In this document: positions 17,499 through 24,933 of the stretch, piece after piece
Layout of the letters: each line of letters opens with the position of its first letter
How positions within the stretch are numbered: the stretch's first letter is position 1
Made by a program: the position numbers and the translations under genes
Origin: Marinobacter lipolyticus SM19
GTDB taxonomy: Bacteria > Pseudomonadota > Gammaproteobacteria > Pseudomonadales > Oleiphilaceae
Length of the DNA stretch: 64,000 bases
Direction: 5' to 3'
Assembly: GCF_000397065.2 (NCBI RefSeq)
Contig: NZ_KE007325.1
Span: forward strand, 1-64,000
The notes under the pieces: generated by a model
The model's database searches: none
What the model was told of the DNA's origin: nothing
Seen by the model: the letters and a program-made list of their open reading frames with translations, nothing else

Positions 17499-18980
17499 TC
17501 AATCCTTGTCCAGTCGGCCAACCAGTGACAGTTCGAAGTTGGCGCCCATGTACTTGAAGTGGGGCCGAACCGCCAGGGATACCTGGTACCAGCCCGGATC
17601 GCCCTCGACGTCGGATACGGTGACCTGGGCTGCGCGCAGCGGGCGACGGCTGCGGACGTCCGCCGGCGGGTTTTCCTGGTCGGCGACGTACTGGCGAATC
17701 CAGGTGTTCAGTTCCCGCTCAAGGTCCTGACGCTCTTTCCAGGAGCCGATCTGCTCGCGCTGCAGCACTTTGATGTAGTGCGCCAGGCGGTTGACGATCA
17801 TCATGTAAGGCAGTTGCGTACCCAACTTGTAGTTGGTTTCCGCTTCCTTGCCTTCCTTGGTGTTGGGGAACTGCTTGGGCTTCTGTACCGAGTTGGCGGA
17901 GAAGAACGCAGCGTTGTCGCTGCCCTTGCGCATGGTCAGGGCAATGAAACCTTCGTCGGCCATTTCGTATTCGCGGCGGTCGGTGATCAGTACTTCGGTC
18001 GGAATCTTGGCTTCCAGCTGGCCAAAGGATTCGAACAGGTGTACTGGCAGGTCTTCCACCGCGCCGCCACTTTGCGGACCGATAATGTTCGGGCACCAGC
18101 GGTACTTGGCGAAGCTTTCGGTCAGGCGCGTGGCCAGCAGGTAGGCCGTGTTGCCCCACAGGTAGTGTTCGTGGTCGGCGGACACATCTTCTTTGTAGTT
18201 GAAGCTACGCACCGGGTTTTCAGTGGGGTCGTAGGGCACCCGCAGGAGGAAGCGTGGCGAGGTCAACCCCAGGTAGCGGGCGTCTTCGGATTCACGCAGT
18301 GAGCGCCACTTGGCGTATTTCGGCCCTTCGAAAACCGCTTTCAGTTCCTTGATGGCCGGCAGTTCCTGGTAACTATCGACGCCGAAGAAAGACGGCGCGA
18401 CGGAGGACAGGAATGGCGCGTGGGCCATGGCGCCCACGGAGGACACGTGCTGCAGCAGCTTCATGTCTGGCGTGGATGGGGTGAACGCGTAGTTACCCAC
18501 CACGGCACCGACTGGCTCACCGCCAAACTGACCGTATTCGGTGGAGTAAATGTGTTTGTAAAAACCAGCCTGGGTGACATCCGGGGCAAATTCGAAATCT
18601 TCCAGCAGCTCGGCTTTAGTGGCGTGGAGGATATCCACCTTGATGTTCTCGCGGAAATCGGTGCGATCAACCATCAGTTTCAGGCCGCGCCAGGAGGATT
18701 CCAGCTCCTGCAGTTTCGGCGCATGCAGGATTTCATCCATCTGGGCGCTGATCTTGCGATCCAGCTCAACCACCATCTGGTCCACCAGCGCCTTGTTGAC
18801 CGGCTGACCTTTCTCGTCGCTTTTCAGCAGGTTGGCAATGAATGTTGCGACCCCTTTGCGGGCCACATCGTAGCCCTCGTCCGCCGGTGCCATACGGCTG
18901 TTGGCCATGACCTGGTCCAGCAAGGACCCTTCTGCTACAGATTCGGAGGCAGCCGATTGCTGCACAGCAGTATCAGACAT
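17499..18980 (-). CDS. tssC: type VI contractile sheath large subunit TssC (VipB)
   Basis: TssC and TssB form the contractile sheath that propels the Hcp tube. The 493-residue length and conserved segments are typical: LESSWRGLKLMVDRTDFREN near residues 95-115, FGGEPVGAVVGNYAF near 170, and a C-terminal region ending PHFKYMGANFELSLVGRLDKD. It lies 57 bp downstream of tssB. TssB and TssC are always paired, and ClpV recycles them by acting on the contracted sheath. Confidence 0.98.
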   Translation of the reverse strand: MSDTAVQQSAASESVAEGSLLDQVMANSRMAPADEGYDVARKGVATFIANLLKSDEKGQPVNKALVDQMVVELDRKISAQMDEILHAPKLQELESSWRGLKLMVDRTDFRENIKVDILHATKAELLEDFEFAPDVTQAGFYKHIYSTEYGQFGGEPVGAVVGNYAFTPSTPDMKLLQHVSSVGAMAHAPFLSSVAPSFFGVDSYQELPAIKELKAVFEGPKYAKWRSLRESEDARYLGLTSPRFLLRVPYDPTENPVRSFNYKEDVSADHEHYLWGNTAYLLATRLTESFAKYRWCPNIIGPQSGGAVEDLPVHLFESFGQLEAKIPTEVLITDRREYEMADEGFIALTMRKGSDNAAFFSANSVQKPKQFPNTKEGKEAETNYKLGTQLPYMMIVNRLAHYIKVLQREQIGSWKERQDLERELNTWIRQYVADQENPPADVRSRRPLRAAQVTVSDVEGDPGWYQVSLAVRPHFKYMGANFELSLVGRLDKD

Positions 18981-19037
18981 ACTACATCCCTTCAGTACGT
19001 TTTGATTAAAGTCGGAATTCGATTGCGAGCCTTCGGA

Positions 19038-19535
19038 TTACTCGGCTTTTTCTGTGGCCAGATCCAGTTCGGCCAACAGCTTGCCCCGGGCGTCTTCGTT
19101 GTCCAGCAGCTCCTGCAGCTTGGAGCGGAATGACGGTACATTCCCCAGCGGGCCTTTCAGGGCAACCAGGGCTTCACGCAGCTCGATCAGCTTGTTCAGC
19201 TCAGGCACCTGACGGGCAATGCCATCCGGGGAGAAATCGTCCAGGGTCTGGAATTCCAGGTTCACCGGCAGTTCGTCGGCTTCTTCATCCAGCTGGTTGG
19301 ACACCGTAGTGGAAAGGGTAAGACCGGCTTCCTTCATGACAGAACGGAAGTTGTTCTTGTCGACGGAAATGGCCTTGCGATCCTCGATGGGGGTTTCTTC
19401 GGGCTGTCCCTTGAAATCACCAACCACGAACATTTTCAGCGGCAGTTCGGTTTCAGCCTGCTGATCGCCGGTGGCGGGGACATATTTGATATTGATGCGC
19501 TCTTTAGGCGCGACGGAACCGTCTTTTGAAGACAT
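19038..19535 (-). CDS. tssB: type VI contractile sheath small subunit TssB (VipA)
   Basis: The small sheath subunit, 165 residues from the ATG at 19535 (MSSKDGSVAPKERINIKY). AGGGAGCA lies just upstream, so this start is preferred over the longer frame from 19559. The conserved pattern ERINIKYVPATGD and the segment PLKMFVVGDF (L-P-x-x-x-x-V-x-G-D-F) are diagnostic. It is the first gene of the minus-strand T6SS unit, so the main promoter should lie in the 200 bp to its right. Confidence 0.97.
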   Translation of the reverse strand: MSSKDGSVAPKERINIKYVPATGDQQAETELPLKMFVVGDFKGQPEETPIEDRKAISVDKNNFRSVMKEAGLTLSTTVSNQLDEEADELPVNLEFQTLDDFSPDGIARQVPELNKLIELREALVALKGPLGNVPSFRSKLQELLDNEDARGKLLAELDLATEKAE

Positions 19536-19738
19536 GCGCTTGCTCCCTGTGCAAATCATTTGCAGTAGTTCAATCCCTTGTGCATACCCTCCCGGTACGC
19601 AACGGCAAAAACTCTACACAGGATGATATCCATTCTCAAGCAAAAACTGGCCAGGGTGTGGCAAAAATGTGCGCCCGGGCAAAGTTTTGCCAAACAAAGC
19701 CCGGATCAACGCCATACCAAGAGCACAGTGCGTCGCTT
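19536..19738. promoter_or_regulatory. intergenic region upstream of tssB
   Basis: This 203-bp gap should hold the main T6SS operon promoter. Two minus-strand sequences resemble -24/-12 elements but have 9 rather than 10 bases between GG and GC: TGGCCAGTTTTTGC (plus-strand 19640-19653) and TTGGCAAAACTTTGCC just upstream of it. No convincing sigma-70 promoter was found. A perfect 8-bp hairpin, GCGTCGCT/AGCGACGC, at 19730-19748 spans the stop codon of the neighbouring hotdog gene. Confidence 0.35.
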
Positions 19739-20230
19739 TTAGCGACGCTTTGGCGTCCAAGCCCAGATCATTTCGATCTCGATCGGTTGTTTTCCTTCGC
19801 CGTCACGGATGGTCACCGGCACGGAGGTTTCCCCCTTGTCTTCCACCTGCATCTGCTCCCGCTGCTCCGGGGTCAGGTGGGCTTCCACGGTCATGTCACC
19901 TTTGGCGCGACGAGTGTACTCGGCATGGGCGGTCTTGATCACCGGCACCTTGTCATCTGGCACATTCAGGCCCACCAGAAATCCGGTGGCGGACTCCGCC
20001 AGCAGCAGGGAGGCCACGGCATGAACACCACCAATGTGATTCTGTACCCGGCGCTTGTTGGCAATACTGATCACACAGCGACCCGCGTCCAGATGCTCGA
20101 TGCGAATGCCTGCGGTGCCAGTAAAAGGCACCACTTTGCCGAAGAACAGAGTCAGCGCCCGCGACCGGGCAAAGGCAGGTAAGCTGTTGATCTTGCCGAC
20201 AATACCGGCCAGTTTGTTGGTGGCGGCCAT
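19739..20230 (-). CDS. DUF4442 / hotdog-fold thioesterase-like protein
   Basis: A 163-residue protein that looks like the DUF4442 branch of the hotdog superfamily (thioesterase or acyl-binding fold): a helix around NHIGGVHAVASLLLAESATG followed by strands such as VIKTAHAEYTRRAKGDMTVE. Its substrate is unknown. The start at 20230 (MAATNKLAG) is preceded by GGAGTAAAG; the frame is open to 20278 without a comparable site. It is transcribed away from the acyl-CoA-binding protein gene to its right, and both suggest acyl-CoA metabolism. Confidence 0.78.
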   Translation of the reverse strand: MAATNKLAGIVGKINSLPAFARSRALTLFFGKVVPFTGTAGIRIEHLDAGRCVISIANKRRVQNHIGGVHAVASLLLAESATGFLVGLNVPDDKVPVIKTAHAEYTRRAKGDMTVEAHLTPEQREQMQVEDKGETSVPVTIRDGEGKQPIEIEMIWAWTPKRR

Positions 20231-20305
20231 GGACTTTACTCCGATTAGCTGAAATTTTGAGGCAGGACAATAACCCATTCGTCGAAGGAAAGGAACGATC
20301 AGTCA

Positions 20306-20334
20306 ATGACGCCTGAAACCTCTCTGGCTATACT
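20306..20334 (+). promoter_or_regulatory. candidate sigma-70 promoter for acbP
   Basis: ATGACG at 20306-20311 and TATACT at 20329-20334 are 17 bp apart, about 50 bp before the acyl-CoA-binding protein ATG. The -10 is good; the -35 matches 4 of 6 positions. Confidence 0.5.
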
Positions 20335-20385
20335 CGGCAAAAACATAGCTAACGCACCACCCCCTCAATAAAAAAGGAAAGAGAC

Positions 20386-20646
20386 ATGAGTGACCTGAAA
20401 ACCCAGTTTGAGGAAGCCGTGAATTACATCCAGACCGGCGAAGGCGATTTCACACCGTCCAACGAAATGAAGCTGGAGTTCTACGCGCTGTACAAGCAGG
20501 CAACCGAAGGAGATGCCAGCGGCAAGCGCCCGGGCATGATGGATTTCGTCGGTCGCGCCAAGTACGACGCCTGGGCGGAACTGAAAGGCACCTCCAGCGA
20601 TGAAGCCATGCAGAAGTACATCGATAAGCTCAACGCCCTGAAATAA
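20386..20646 (+). CDS. acyl-CoA-binding protein
   Basis: An 86-residue single-domain acyl-CoA-binding protein. Conserved landmarks are visible: [34 protein letters not shown] and a final YIDKLNAL. This four-helix cytosolic protein binds long-chain acyl-CoA esters and buffers their pool. AAGGAAAGAGAC precedes the ATG at good spacing. A hairpin (20661-20681) follows without a T-run. The gene stands alone between divergent or unrelated neighbours. Confidence 0.95.
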   Translation: MSDLKTQFEEAVNYIQTGEGDFTPSNEMKLEFYALYKQATEGDASGKRPGMMDFVGRAKYDAWAELKGTSSDEAMQKYIDKLNALK

Positions 20647-20660
20647 TCCCACCGATGCCC

Positions 20661-20681
20661 TTGCCGGCCATGCGCCGGCAA
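20661..20681 (+). terminator. hairpin after the acyl-CoA-binding protein gene
   Basis: TTGCCGGC (20661-20668) pairs exactly with GCCGGCAA (20674-20681) around a 5-nt loop, 14 bp after the stop. The following sequence AGCCGCTATAAAAG lacks a T-tract, so termination may be weak. Confidence 0.45.
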
Positions 20682-20696
20682 GCCGCTATAAAAGTT

Positions 20697-20725
20697 TTGC
20701 GACATTCAAACGATTGTCATAAGAT
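20697..20725 (+). promoter_or_regulatory. sigma-70 promoter for the orphan integrase-domain gene
   Basis: TTGCGA (20697-20702), a 17-bp spacer and TAAGAT (20720-20725) lie 41 bp before the ATG at 20767. GGAAGAG follows as the ribosome binding site. Confidence 0.6.
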
Positions 20726-20766
20726 GCGCGCAACATAAGAACAACAACGCATCTGGAAGAGTAATC

Positions 20767-21078
20767 ATGGACATTACCGAGGCGCTGGAACAATCCCAGC
20801 CGGGCCTTGTTGGCCGCGTTAACACAGCGATTCAGAAACATCAGCTGAACCAGAGAGCAGAGCAGACTTACCTGCACTGGATTTCAAGGTTTGTGCTTTT
20901 TCACGAATTGAAAGACCCGCAAGATCTGGAAACCGATGACCGCCAGTTGTTTCTCACCTACCTGAAAGACCGAATCCAGTTGTCACGGGCACGACTCAAC
21001 CAGGCGAGCCAGGCTTTGACGTTTTTCTATGAGGATGTTCTGGAAAAGACGGAAGCGGAGCAGATCGTTGCCGCCTAG
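20767..21078 (+). CDS. orphan core-binding (SAM-like) domain of a tyrosine recombinase, integron-integrase type
   Basis: A 103-residue protein that consists only of the N-terminal SAM-like domain of tyrosine recombinases. The stretch HQLNQRAEQTYLHWISRFVL and the later FLTYLKDRIQ and ALTFFYEDVL segments are very like the start of integron integrases (R-x-E-x-x-Y-x-x-W-I-x-R-F-I). No catalytic domain (R-H-R-Y) follows; the frame ends normally and the next gene is on the other strand. It has its own promoter and a good ribosome binding site, so it may be an expressed small DNA-binding protein rather than debris. It overlaps the convergent gene by 4 bp at the stop codons. Confidence 0.75.
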   Translation: MDITEALEQSQPGLVGRVNTAIQKHQLNQRAEQTYLHWISRFVLFHELKDPQDLETDDRQLFLTYLKDRIQLSRARLNQASQALTFFYEDVLEKTEAEQIVAA

Positions 21079-21512
21079 CGCTGGATCAGATTGATGTTCT
21101 GCGCCTCGTAGGTGCGATTCTCTGGTGGCCGAATCAAATAATTGTTGCTGTGGTTCTGGCCAGGCACCACCTTGGGGTTGCTGAAGCGGAATTCCACCGG
21201 AATCTCGCTTCGTCCCAGGTCGGTACGAGGATCCCGTGGCTGCAGCGCCAGCGGGTCGAGGTAGAAATCTTCTTCGGTGCGGGGCTGAACCGGCACACCA
21301 GCCGCAGGCGCTTCCAACCCACCTTCAATGACGGTATTGGCCAGGGTTTCCTCTTCCATCGAACGCAGGGGGATGTTGTCCACCGTGGAACGCTCACGAT
21401 AATCAAACACGTCGCCGCCCTCACCTTCTGCCATCGTCTGCGCCAGCAGGGACACAGGCATAAGGGTCAGCCCCAGCACGAAAGCCGCCATGATCTTACA
21501 GAAAGAACCCAT
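21075..21512 (-). CDS. exported protein of unknown function
   Basis: A 145-residue protein with a clear signal peptide (MGSFCKIMAAFVLGLTLMPV, cleavage probably after SLLAQ/TMA). The mature part is acidic and proline-rich without recognisable motifs; it contains the stretch EIPVEFRFSNPKVVPGQ. I recognise no family. It is transcribed in the same direction as greB upstream, about 90 bp away, and could be co-transcribed with it. Confidence 0.65.
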   Translation of the reverse strand: MGSFCKIMAAFVLGLTLMPVSLLAQTMAEGEGGDVFDYRERSTVDNIPLRSMEEETLANTVIEGGLEAPAAGVPVQPRTEEDFYLDPLALQPRDPRTDLGRSEIPVEFRFSNPKVVPGQNHSNNYLIRPPENRTYEAQNINLIQR

Positions 21513-21600
21513 ACCAAACCCGATCCGCGAGTCAAATTTTGATCAGTCTATCGTCAAAGGCGACAAAAAACTCAACGAGTCGTCAGGTTTGTGACAGTTT

Positions 21601-22116
21601 TCACTGGTTTGCTTCGGCTTCCTCGTAACGGATGTCTGTGATCACGACCGCCTGCCAGCCTTCCGGCGTCCGCACACTGACCTCGTCATCCAGGCGTTTG
21701 CCAACCAGCGCCCGGGCCATCGGCGAATCGATGCTCAGGTAACCTCGGCTAAGGTCAAACTCGTCCGGCCCCACCAGCCGGTAACGCTGCTCGCTGCCAT
21801 CCTCATGCTCAATGGTCACCCAGGCGCCAAAGAACACCTTGCCACGATCATCGGGCAAACGGTCAACCACGGTCAGTTCGTCCAGCCGCTTGGTGAGGAA
21901 ACGCACCCGCCGGTCGATCTCCCGCAACTGCTTCTTACCGTAGATATATTCGGCGTTCTCCGAGCGGTCGCCCAACGCCGCCGCCTCACGCACCGCCTGG
22001 GTCACTTCCGGACGTTTCTCCTTCCACAGGTAGCGCAACTCTTCCCGCAAGGCCCGCTCTCCCTCAGGGGTAATGTACCGGGCTCGTCCCCGCGCAGCGC
22101 CAGATTGCTGTTTCAT
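21601..22116 (-). CDS. greB: transcription elongation factor GreB
   Basis: GreB rescues backtracked RNA polymerase by stimulating transcript cleavage through its coiled-coil N-terminal domain. The 171-residue protein shows ITPEGERALREELRYLWKEK and the acidic-tip region GDRSENAEYIYGKKQLREID, which has the conserved D-x-x-E-N pattern, followed by the C-terminal FKBP-like domain. The FFGAWVTIE sequence and the YIYGKKQLREID helix favour GreB over GreA. A terminator-like hairpin lies about 50 nt before the start on the same strand. Confidence 0.95.
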   Translation of the reverse strand: MKQQSGAARGRARYITPEGERALREELRYLWKEKRPEVTQAVREAAALGDRSENAEYIYGKKQLREIDRRVRFLTKRLDELTVVDRLPDDRGKVFFGAWVTIEHEDGSEQRYRLVGPDEFDLSRGYLSIDSPMARALVGKRLDDEVSVRTPEGWQAVVITDIRYEEAEANQ

Positions 22117-22159
22117 ATCAAGAACCTGTCATCAGTGGCAGAAGTGGTATGAGCGGGCA

Positions 22160-22184
22160 TAAAAAAACCCCGTAAAAACGGGGT
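22160..22184 (-). terminator. intrinsic terminator in the greB leader
   Basis: Read on the minus strand, ACCCCGT and ACGGGGT form a 7-bp stem with a 4-nt loop (plus-strand arms 22167-22173 and 22178-22184), followed at once by a run of seven T. It ends about 45 nt before the greB ATG and faces greB. The nearest minus-strand gene upstream ends at 22668, so it acts either on a greB leader transcript or on distant read-through. Confidence 0.75.
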
Positions 22185-22415
22185 AAGGCTAGCGCTGTGC
22201 TGGAGGGAGAAGCAAGCAGTAATAACTGCCGGCCTCCAAATCTACAGTGTTCATTATGCACAACAGGGGTTACACCGGCGTGGCCGGCTAATTACGTTTT
22301 GGTCAGGGAACCCGGCGTCAGTGAGCAGATTAGGTTGCGCACTCTAGAGATTGGGAATAGCGTTCAGGGTCAGTATTTGAAGACTTTTTCAATGTTGATC
22401 ACGGGAAACAACACC

Positions 22416-22667
22416 ATGAACACCCAAAAACTGATGAACACTGCTCTGAACAGTCTGGACGCCATCGGCTACCGCCTGGATCAATATGGCATCACCGCCA
22501 AGGTGAATCGCCACAACCTGGCCGCCTTCATCATGCTGGAACAAAAGCACCTGGAAGGTGAGTGGGACAGCATTCAGGTTCGGCTGGATCGTCGTCGTGC
22601 CCAGGTTGAAAGCCTCGTGCGCCCTGTTCTGAACCAGGTCAACCGCTTCCGCGGCGTTGCCAGCTGA
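22416..22667 (+). CDS. small conserved-looking helical protein, function unknown
   Basis: An 83-residue protein starting MNTQKLMNTALNSLDAIGYR. It is predicted almost entirely helical, basic near the C-terminus (RLDRRRAQVESLVRPVLNQV) and without Cys. The length and amphipathic helices recall small phasin-like proteins, but I cannot assign it. The start at 22416 is chosen because the helix begins there; an in-frame ATG at 22393 would add eight residues. It converges on the histidine kinase gene and ends at the base next to that gene's stop. Confidence 0.6.
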   Translation: MNTQKLMNTALNSLDAIGYRLDQYGITAKVNRHNLAAFIMLEQKHLEGEWDSIQVRLDRRRAQVESLVRPVLNQVNRFRGVAS

Positions 22668-24152
22668 TCAGACGTTTGATGATTCCGACGGGGAGTTTCT
22701 TTGCTCCCCGCCACTTGCCCCACTCTGCGGATCAATCTGCGTTGTGCGAATACGCTTTTTCTCAACCACATACGCTGGCATACGGATAGTCACCGTCAAC
22801 CCGGGGTTTTCCTCACCGGGCCGGTAGTCCGACAGCTCAATTCTTGCCTGATGAATTTCAGCCACCGCACTCACCAGACTCAACCCCAGCCCGTTACCCG
22901 GGGATGATCGACTCTTGCCGACACGGTAGAAACGCTGGAAGACCTGGTCCTTTTCGTCGTCCGGGATACCGATCCCGCTGTCGCTGACCTCAAACAGGCA
23001 ATCCTCACCGTCACGGCGGACCACCACCCGAATCGTGCCCTTTTCCGGGGTGTATTTAATGGCATTGTCGATCAGGTTACTGACCATCTGGAACAACAGG
23101 TCCCGGTCGCCCTCAATCATTACCTGATGCTCCAGGGCCTGCTCGAACACCTGCTCCTTGTCCTCCGCCAGCGCTTCGTAAAGCTCGCAGGCGTCGCTCA
23201 CCAGACTGTCCAGGGACACGGGCTTCATGTCTGCGGTGTTGCCCCGGGTCTCAAGCCGTGCAATCCGCAACAGGGCATTGAAGGTGGCCAACAGTTGATC
23301 CGCCTCGGCCACCGCACGACCGGCCTGTTCACGGGCTTCGTCGTTGTCGACGGACATCAGGGTGTTTTCAAGCTGGTTGCGCAAGCGGGTCAATGGCGTT
23401 CGCAGGTCGTGGGCAATGCTGTCGGATACATGGCGGATGCCTTCCATCAGGTAGACAATCCGGTCCAGCATCTGGTTCAGATTCTCCGCCAGCTGATCAA
23501 AATCATCATCGGTACCACGGGTCGGTATACGCAGAGACAGGTGGCCGTTCATGATTCGCCGGGAGGTGCTGTTGATCACTTCTATGCGCCGGGTGGTACT
23601 CCGGCTCATCAGAAAACCACCCAGCAGGGCCAGGCCCAGGGTAATGCCCATTCCCCAGTTAATGGCAGTTTCAATCACCCGCTTGAGGTTGGTCAGTTCG
23701 TCAACGTCCCGCCCCACCAGCAACCGCAAACCGCCCTGCACCTCGAAGATTCGGGCCCGGGCCAGCCGTTCCGGGCCTCGCCAGCCCACGTCCTGGTTCA
23801 GGGTAAAATTGATCCAGCCACTTTCCGAGCGGGCCCCCTCCGGCCAGGTTTCGATATTGCCGGCCAGCTTGAGAAAGTCATCGGTAGTCAGCAGATAAAT
23901 GGATTTGGCGTTGGGATCCCGCGCCACACGCTCGCGGATAATGGTAATCAGACCATTGATGCCGCGACCGCGGTATTGCTCCGCGAGGCCTGCGATTTCG
24001 GCCTCGATGGTTTCGTCCGTCTGGGCGGTCATGAATCCGGCGGTGCGCCAGTATATGAACGCCAGCAGCAGAAACACCGAGGTGGCAAACACCACCATAT
24101 ACAACAGTGCTAGCTGAAAGGACGACGTCCGGAGCTGACTAAGCAGTTTCAC
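22668..24152 (-). CDS. sensor histidine kinase (HAMP, HisKA, HATPase)
   Basis: A 494-residue inner-membrane histidine kinase. Membrane segments at about 14-36 and 165-184 enclose a periplasmic sensor region of roughly 130 residues; a HAMP linker (185-238) follows. The H-box SIAHDLRTPLTR places the phosphorylated His at 248, and the ATP-binding N, G1 and G2 boxes follow (NLIDNAIKYTP, VSDSGIGIPDD, GNGLGLSLV). It overlaps the response regulator gene by 14 bp, so the two form one operon. The signal is not evident from the sequence. Confidence 0.95.
   Translation of the reverse strand: MKLLSQLRTSSFQLALLYMVVFATSVFLLLAFIYWRTAGFMTAQTDETIEAEIAGLAEQYRGRGINGLITIIRERVARDPNAKSIYLLTTDDFLKLAGNIETWPEGARSESGWINFTLNQDVGWRGPERLARARIFEVQGGLRLLVGRDVDELTNLKRVIETAINWGMGITLGLALLGGFLMSRSTTRRIEVINSTSRRIMNGHLSLRIPTRGTDDDFDQLAENLNQMLDRIVYLMEGIRHVSDSIAHDLRTPLTRLRNQLENTLMSVDNDEAREQAGRAVAEADQLLATFNALLRIARLETRGNTADMKPVSLDSLVSDACELYEALAEDKEQVFEQALEHQVMIEGDRDLLFQMVSNLIDNAIKYTPEKGTIRVVVRRDGEDCLFEVSDSGIGIPDDEKDQVFQRFYRVGKSRSSPGNGLGLSLVSAVAEIHQARIELSDYRPGEENPGLTVTIRMPAYVVEKKRIRTTQIDPQSGASGGEQRNSPSESSNV
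22689..22710. other. hairpin at the kinase/small-protein 3' junction
   Basis: CGGGGAG (22689-22695) pairs with CTCCCCG (22704-22710). It lies 22 bp after the plus-strand small gene and inside the last codons of the kinase gene on the minus strand. It could act as a weak terminator for the plus-strand gene, although no T-run follows. Confidence 0.35.
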
Positions 24153-24819
24153 GCAACATGTACCCTGCGCCCCGTATGGTCTGCAGCAACGGAGTCTCGA
24201 ATTCCTTGTCGATCTTGGCTCTCAGCCGACTGATATGCACATCAATGACGTTGGTCTGGGGATCGAAATGGTAATCCCAGACTTTCTCCAGCAGCATCGT
24301 GCGAGTCACCACCTGCCCGGCGTTGCGCATCAGGTACTCCAGCAGACGGAATTCCCGGGGTTGCACATCAATGTTCTGACCCGCCCGCTTGACGGTTCGC
24401 GCCAGCAGATCCATTTCCAGATCCGCCACCCGCAACACGGTCTCGGTCTCCGCCGACTGGCGGTTACGGCGGACCAGCGATTCAATGCGAGCCAGCAGTT
24501 CGGTGAAGGAGAAGGGTTTGGTGAGGTAATCGTCACCACCACCACGCAGTCCCTCAACCCGGTCATCCACATCGCCCAGGGCGCTGAGGATCAGCACCGG
24601 TACCTGATTCCCGGTGGCCCGAACGGTCTTGATGATGGACAGGCCATCCATACCGGGCAGCATGCGATCCACGATCATGATGTCGTAATCCTCACTGGCC
24701 GCCATCATCATCCCTTCCTTGCCATCAGCCGCATGGTCGACAACAAAGTCCGACTCCTTAAGGCCTTTGACAAGGTAGTTTGCTACATCCTGATCGTCTT
24801 CAATTACCAGCGCTTTCAC
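24139..24819 (-). CDS. OmpR-family response regulator
   Basis: A 226-residue response regulator. The receiver domain carries the acidic pair (IEDDQD), the phospho-acceptor Asp51 (MIVDRMLPG) and the conserved Lys in LTKPFSF. The winged-helix domain shows REFRLLEYLMRNAGQVVTR and VHISRLRAKID, typical of the OmpR/PhoB class. It starts with GTG at 24819 behind GGGAGGATAACC. It overlaps the kinase gene by 14 bp. Confidence 0.96.
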   Translation of the reverse strand: MKALVIEDDQDVANYLVKGLKESDFVVDHAADGKEGMMMAASEDYDIMIVDRMLPGMDGLSIIKTVRATGNQVPVLILSALGDVDDRVEGLRGGGDDYLTKPFSFTELLARIESLVRRNRQSAETETVLRVADLEMDLLARTVKRAGQNIDVQPREFRLLEYLMRNAGQVVTRTMLLEKVWDYHFDPQTNVIDVHISRLRAKIDKEFETPLLQTIRGAGYMLRETA

Positions 24820-24839
24820 CGGTTATCCTCCCGATAGCG

Positions 24840-24862
24840 GATTACTTTAACGATTACATTAC
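24840..24862 (-). promoter_or_regulatory. candidate response-regulator box upstream of the two-component operon
   Basis: On the minus strand, two direct repeats ending GTAATC are spaced 12 bp apart, with an extra GTAAT next to them (plus-strand GATTAC at 24840-24845 and 24852-24857, ATTAC at 24858-24862). OmpR-class regulators bind such tandem repeats near their own promoters, which suggests autoregulation. Confidence 0.4.
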
Positions 24863-24933
24863 AAACAGGGTACGAAGAAGTTGGTAACCCGGCCAGTTAC
24901 GATCTTGTAAGAGGGTGTCGCCTATGGCGACGG

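Noticed and set aside
19640..19700. Sigma-54 -24/-12 promoter for tssB
   Set aside because: Two sequences (TGGCCAGTTTTTGC and TTGGCAAAACTTTGCC, minus strand) look suitable, but GG and GC are 9 bp apart instead of the near-invariant 10, so neither is claimed.
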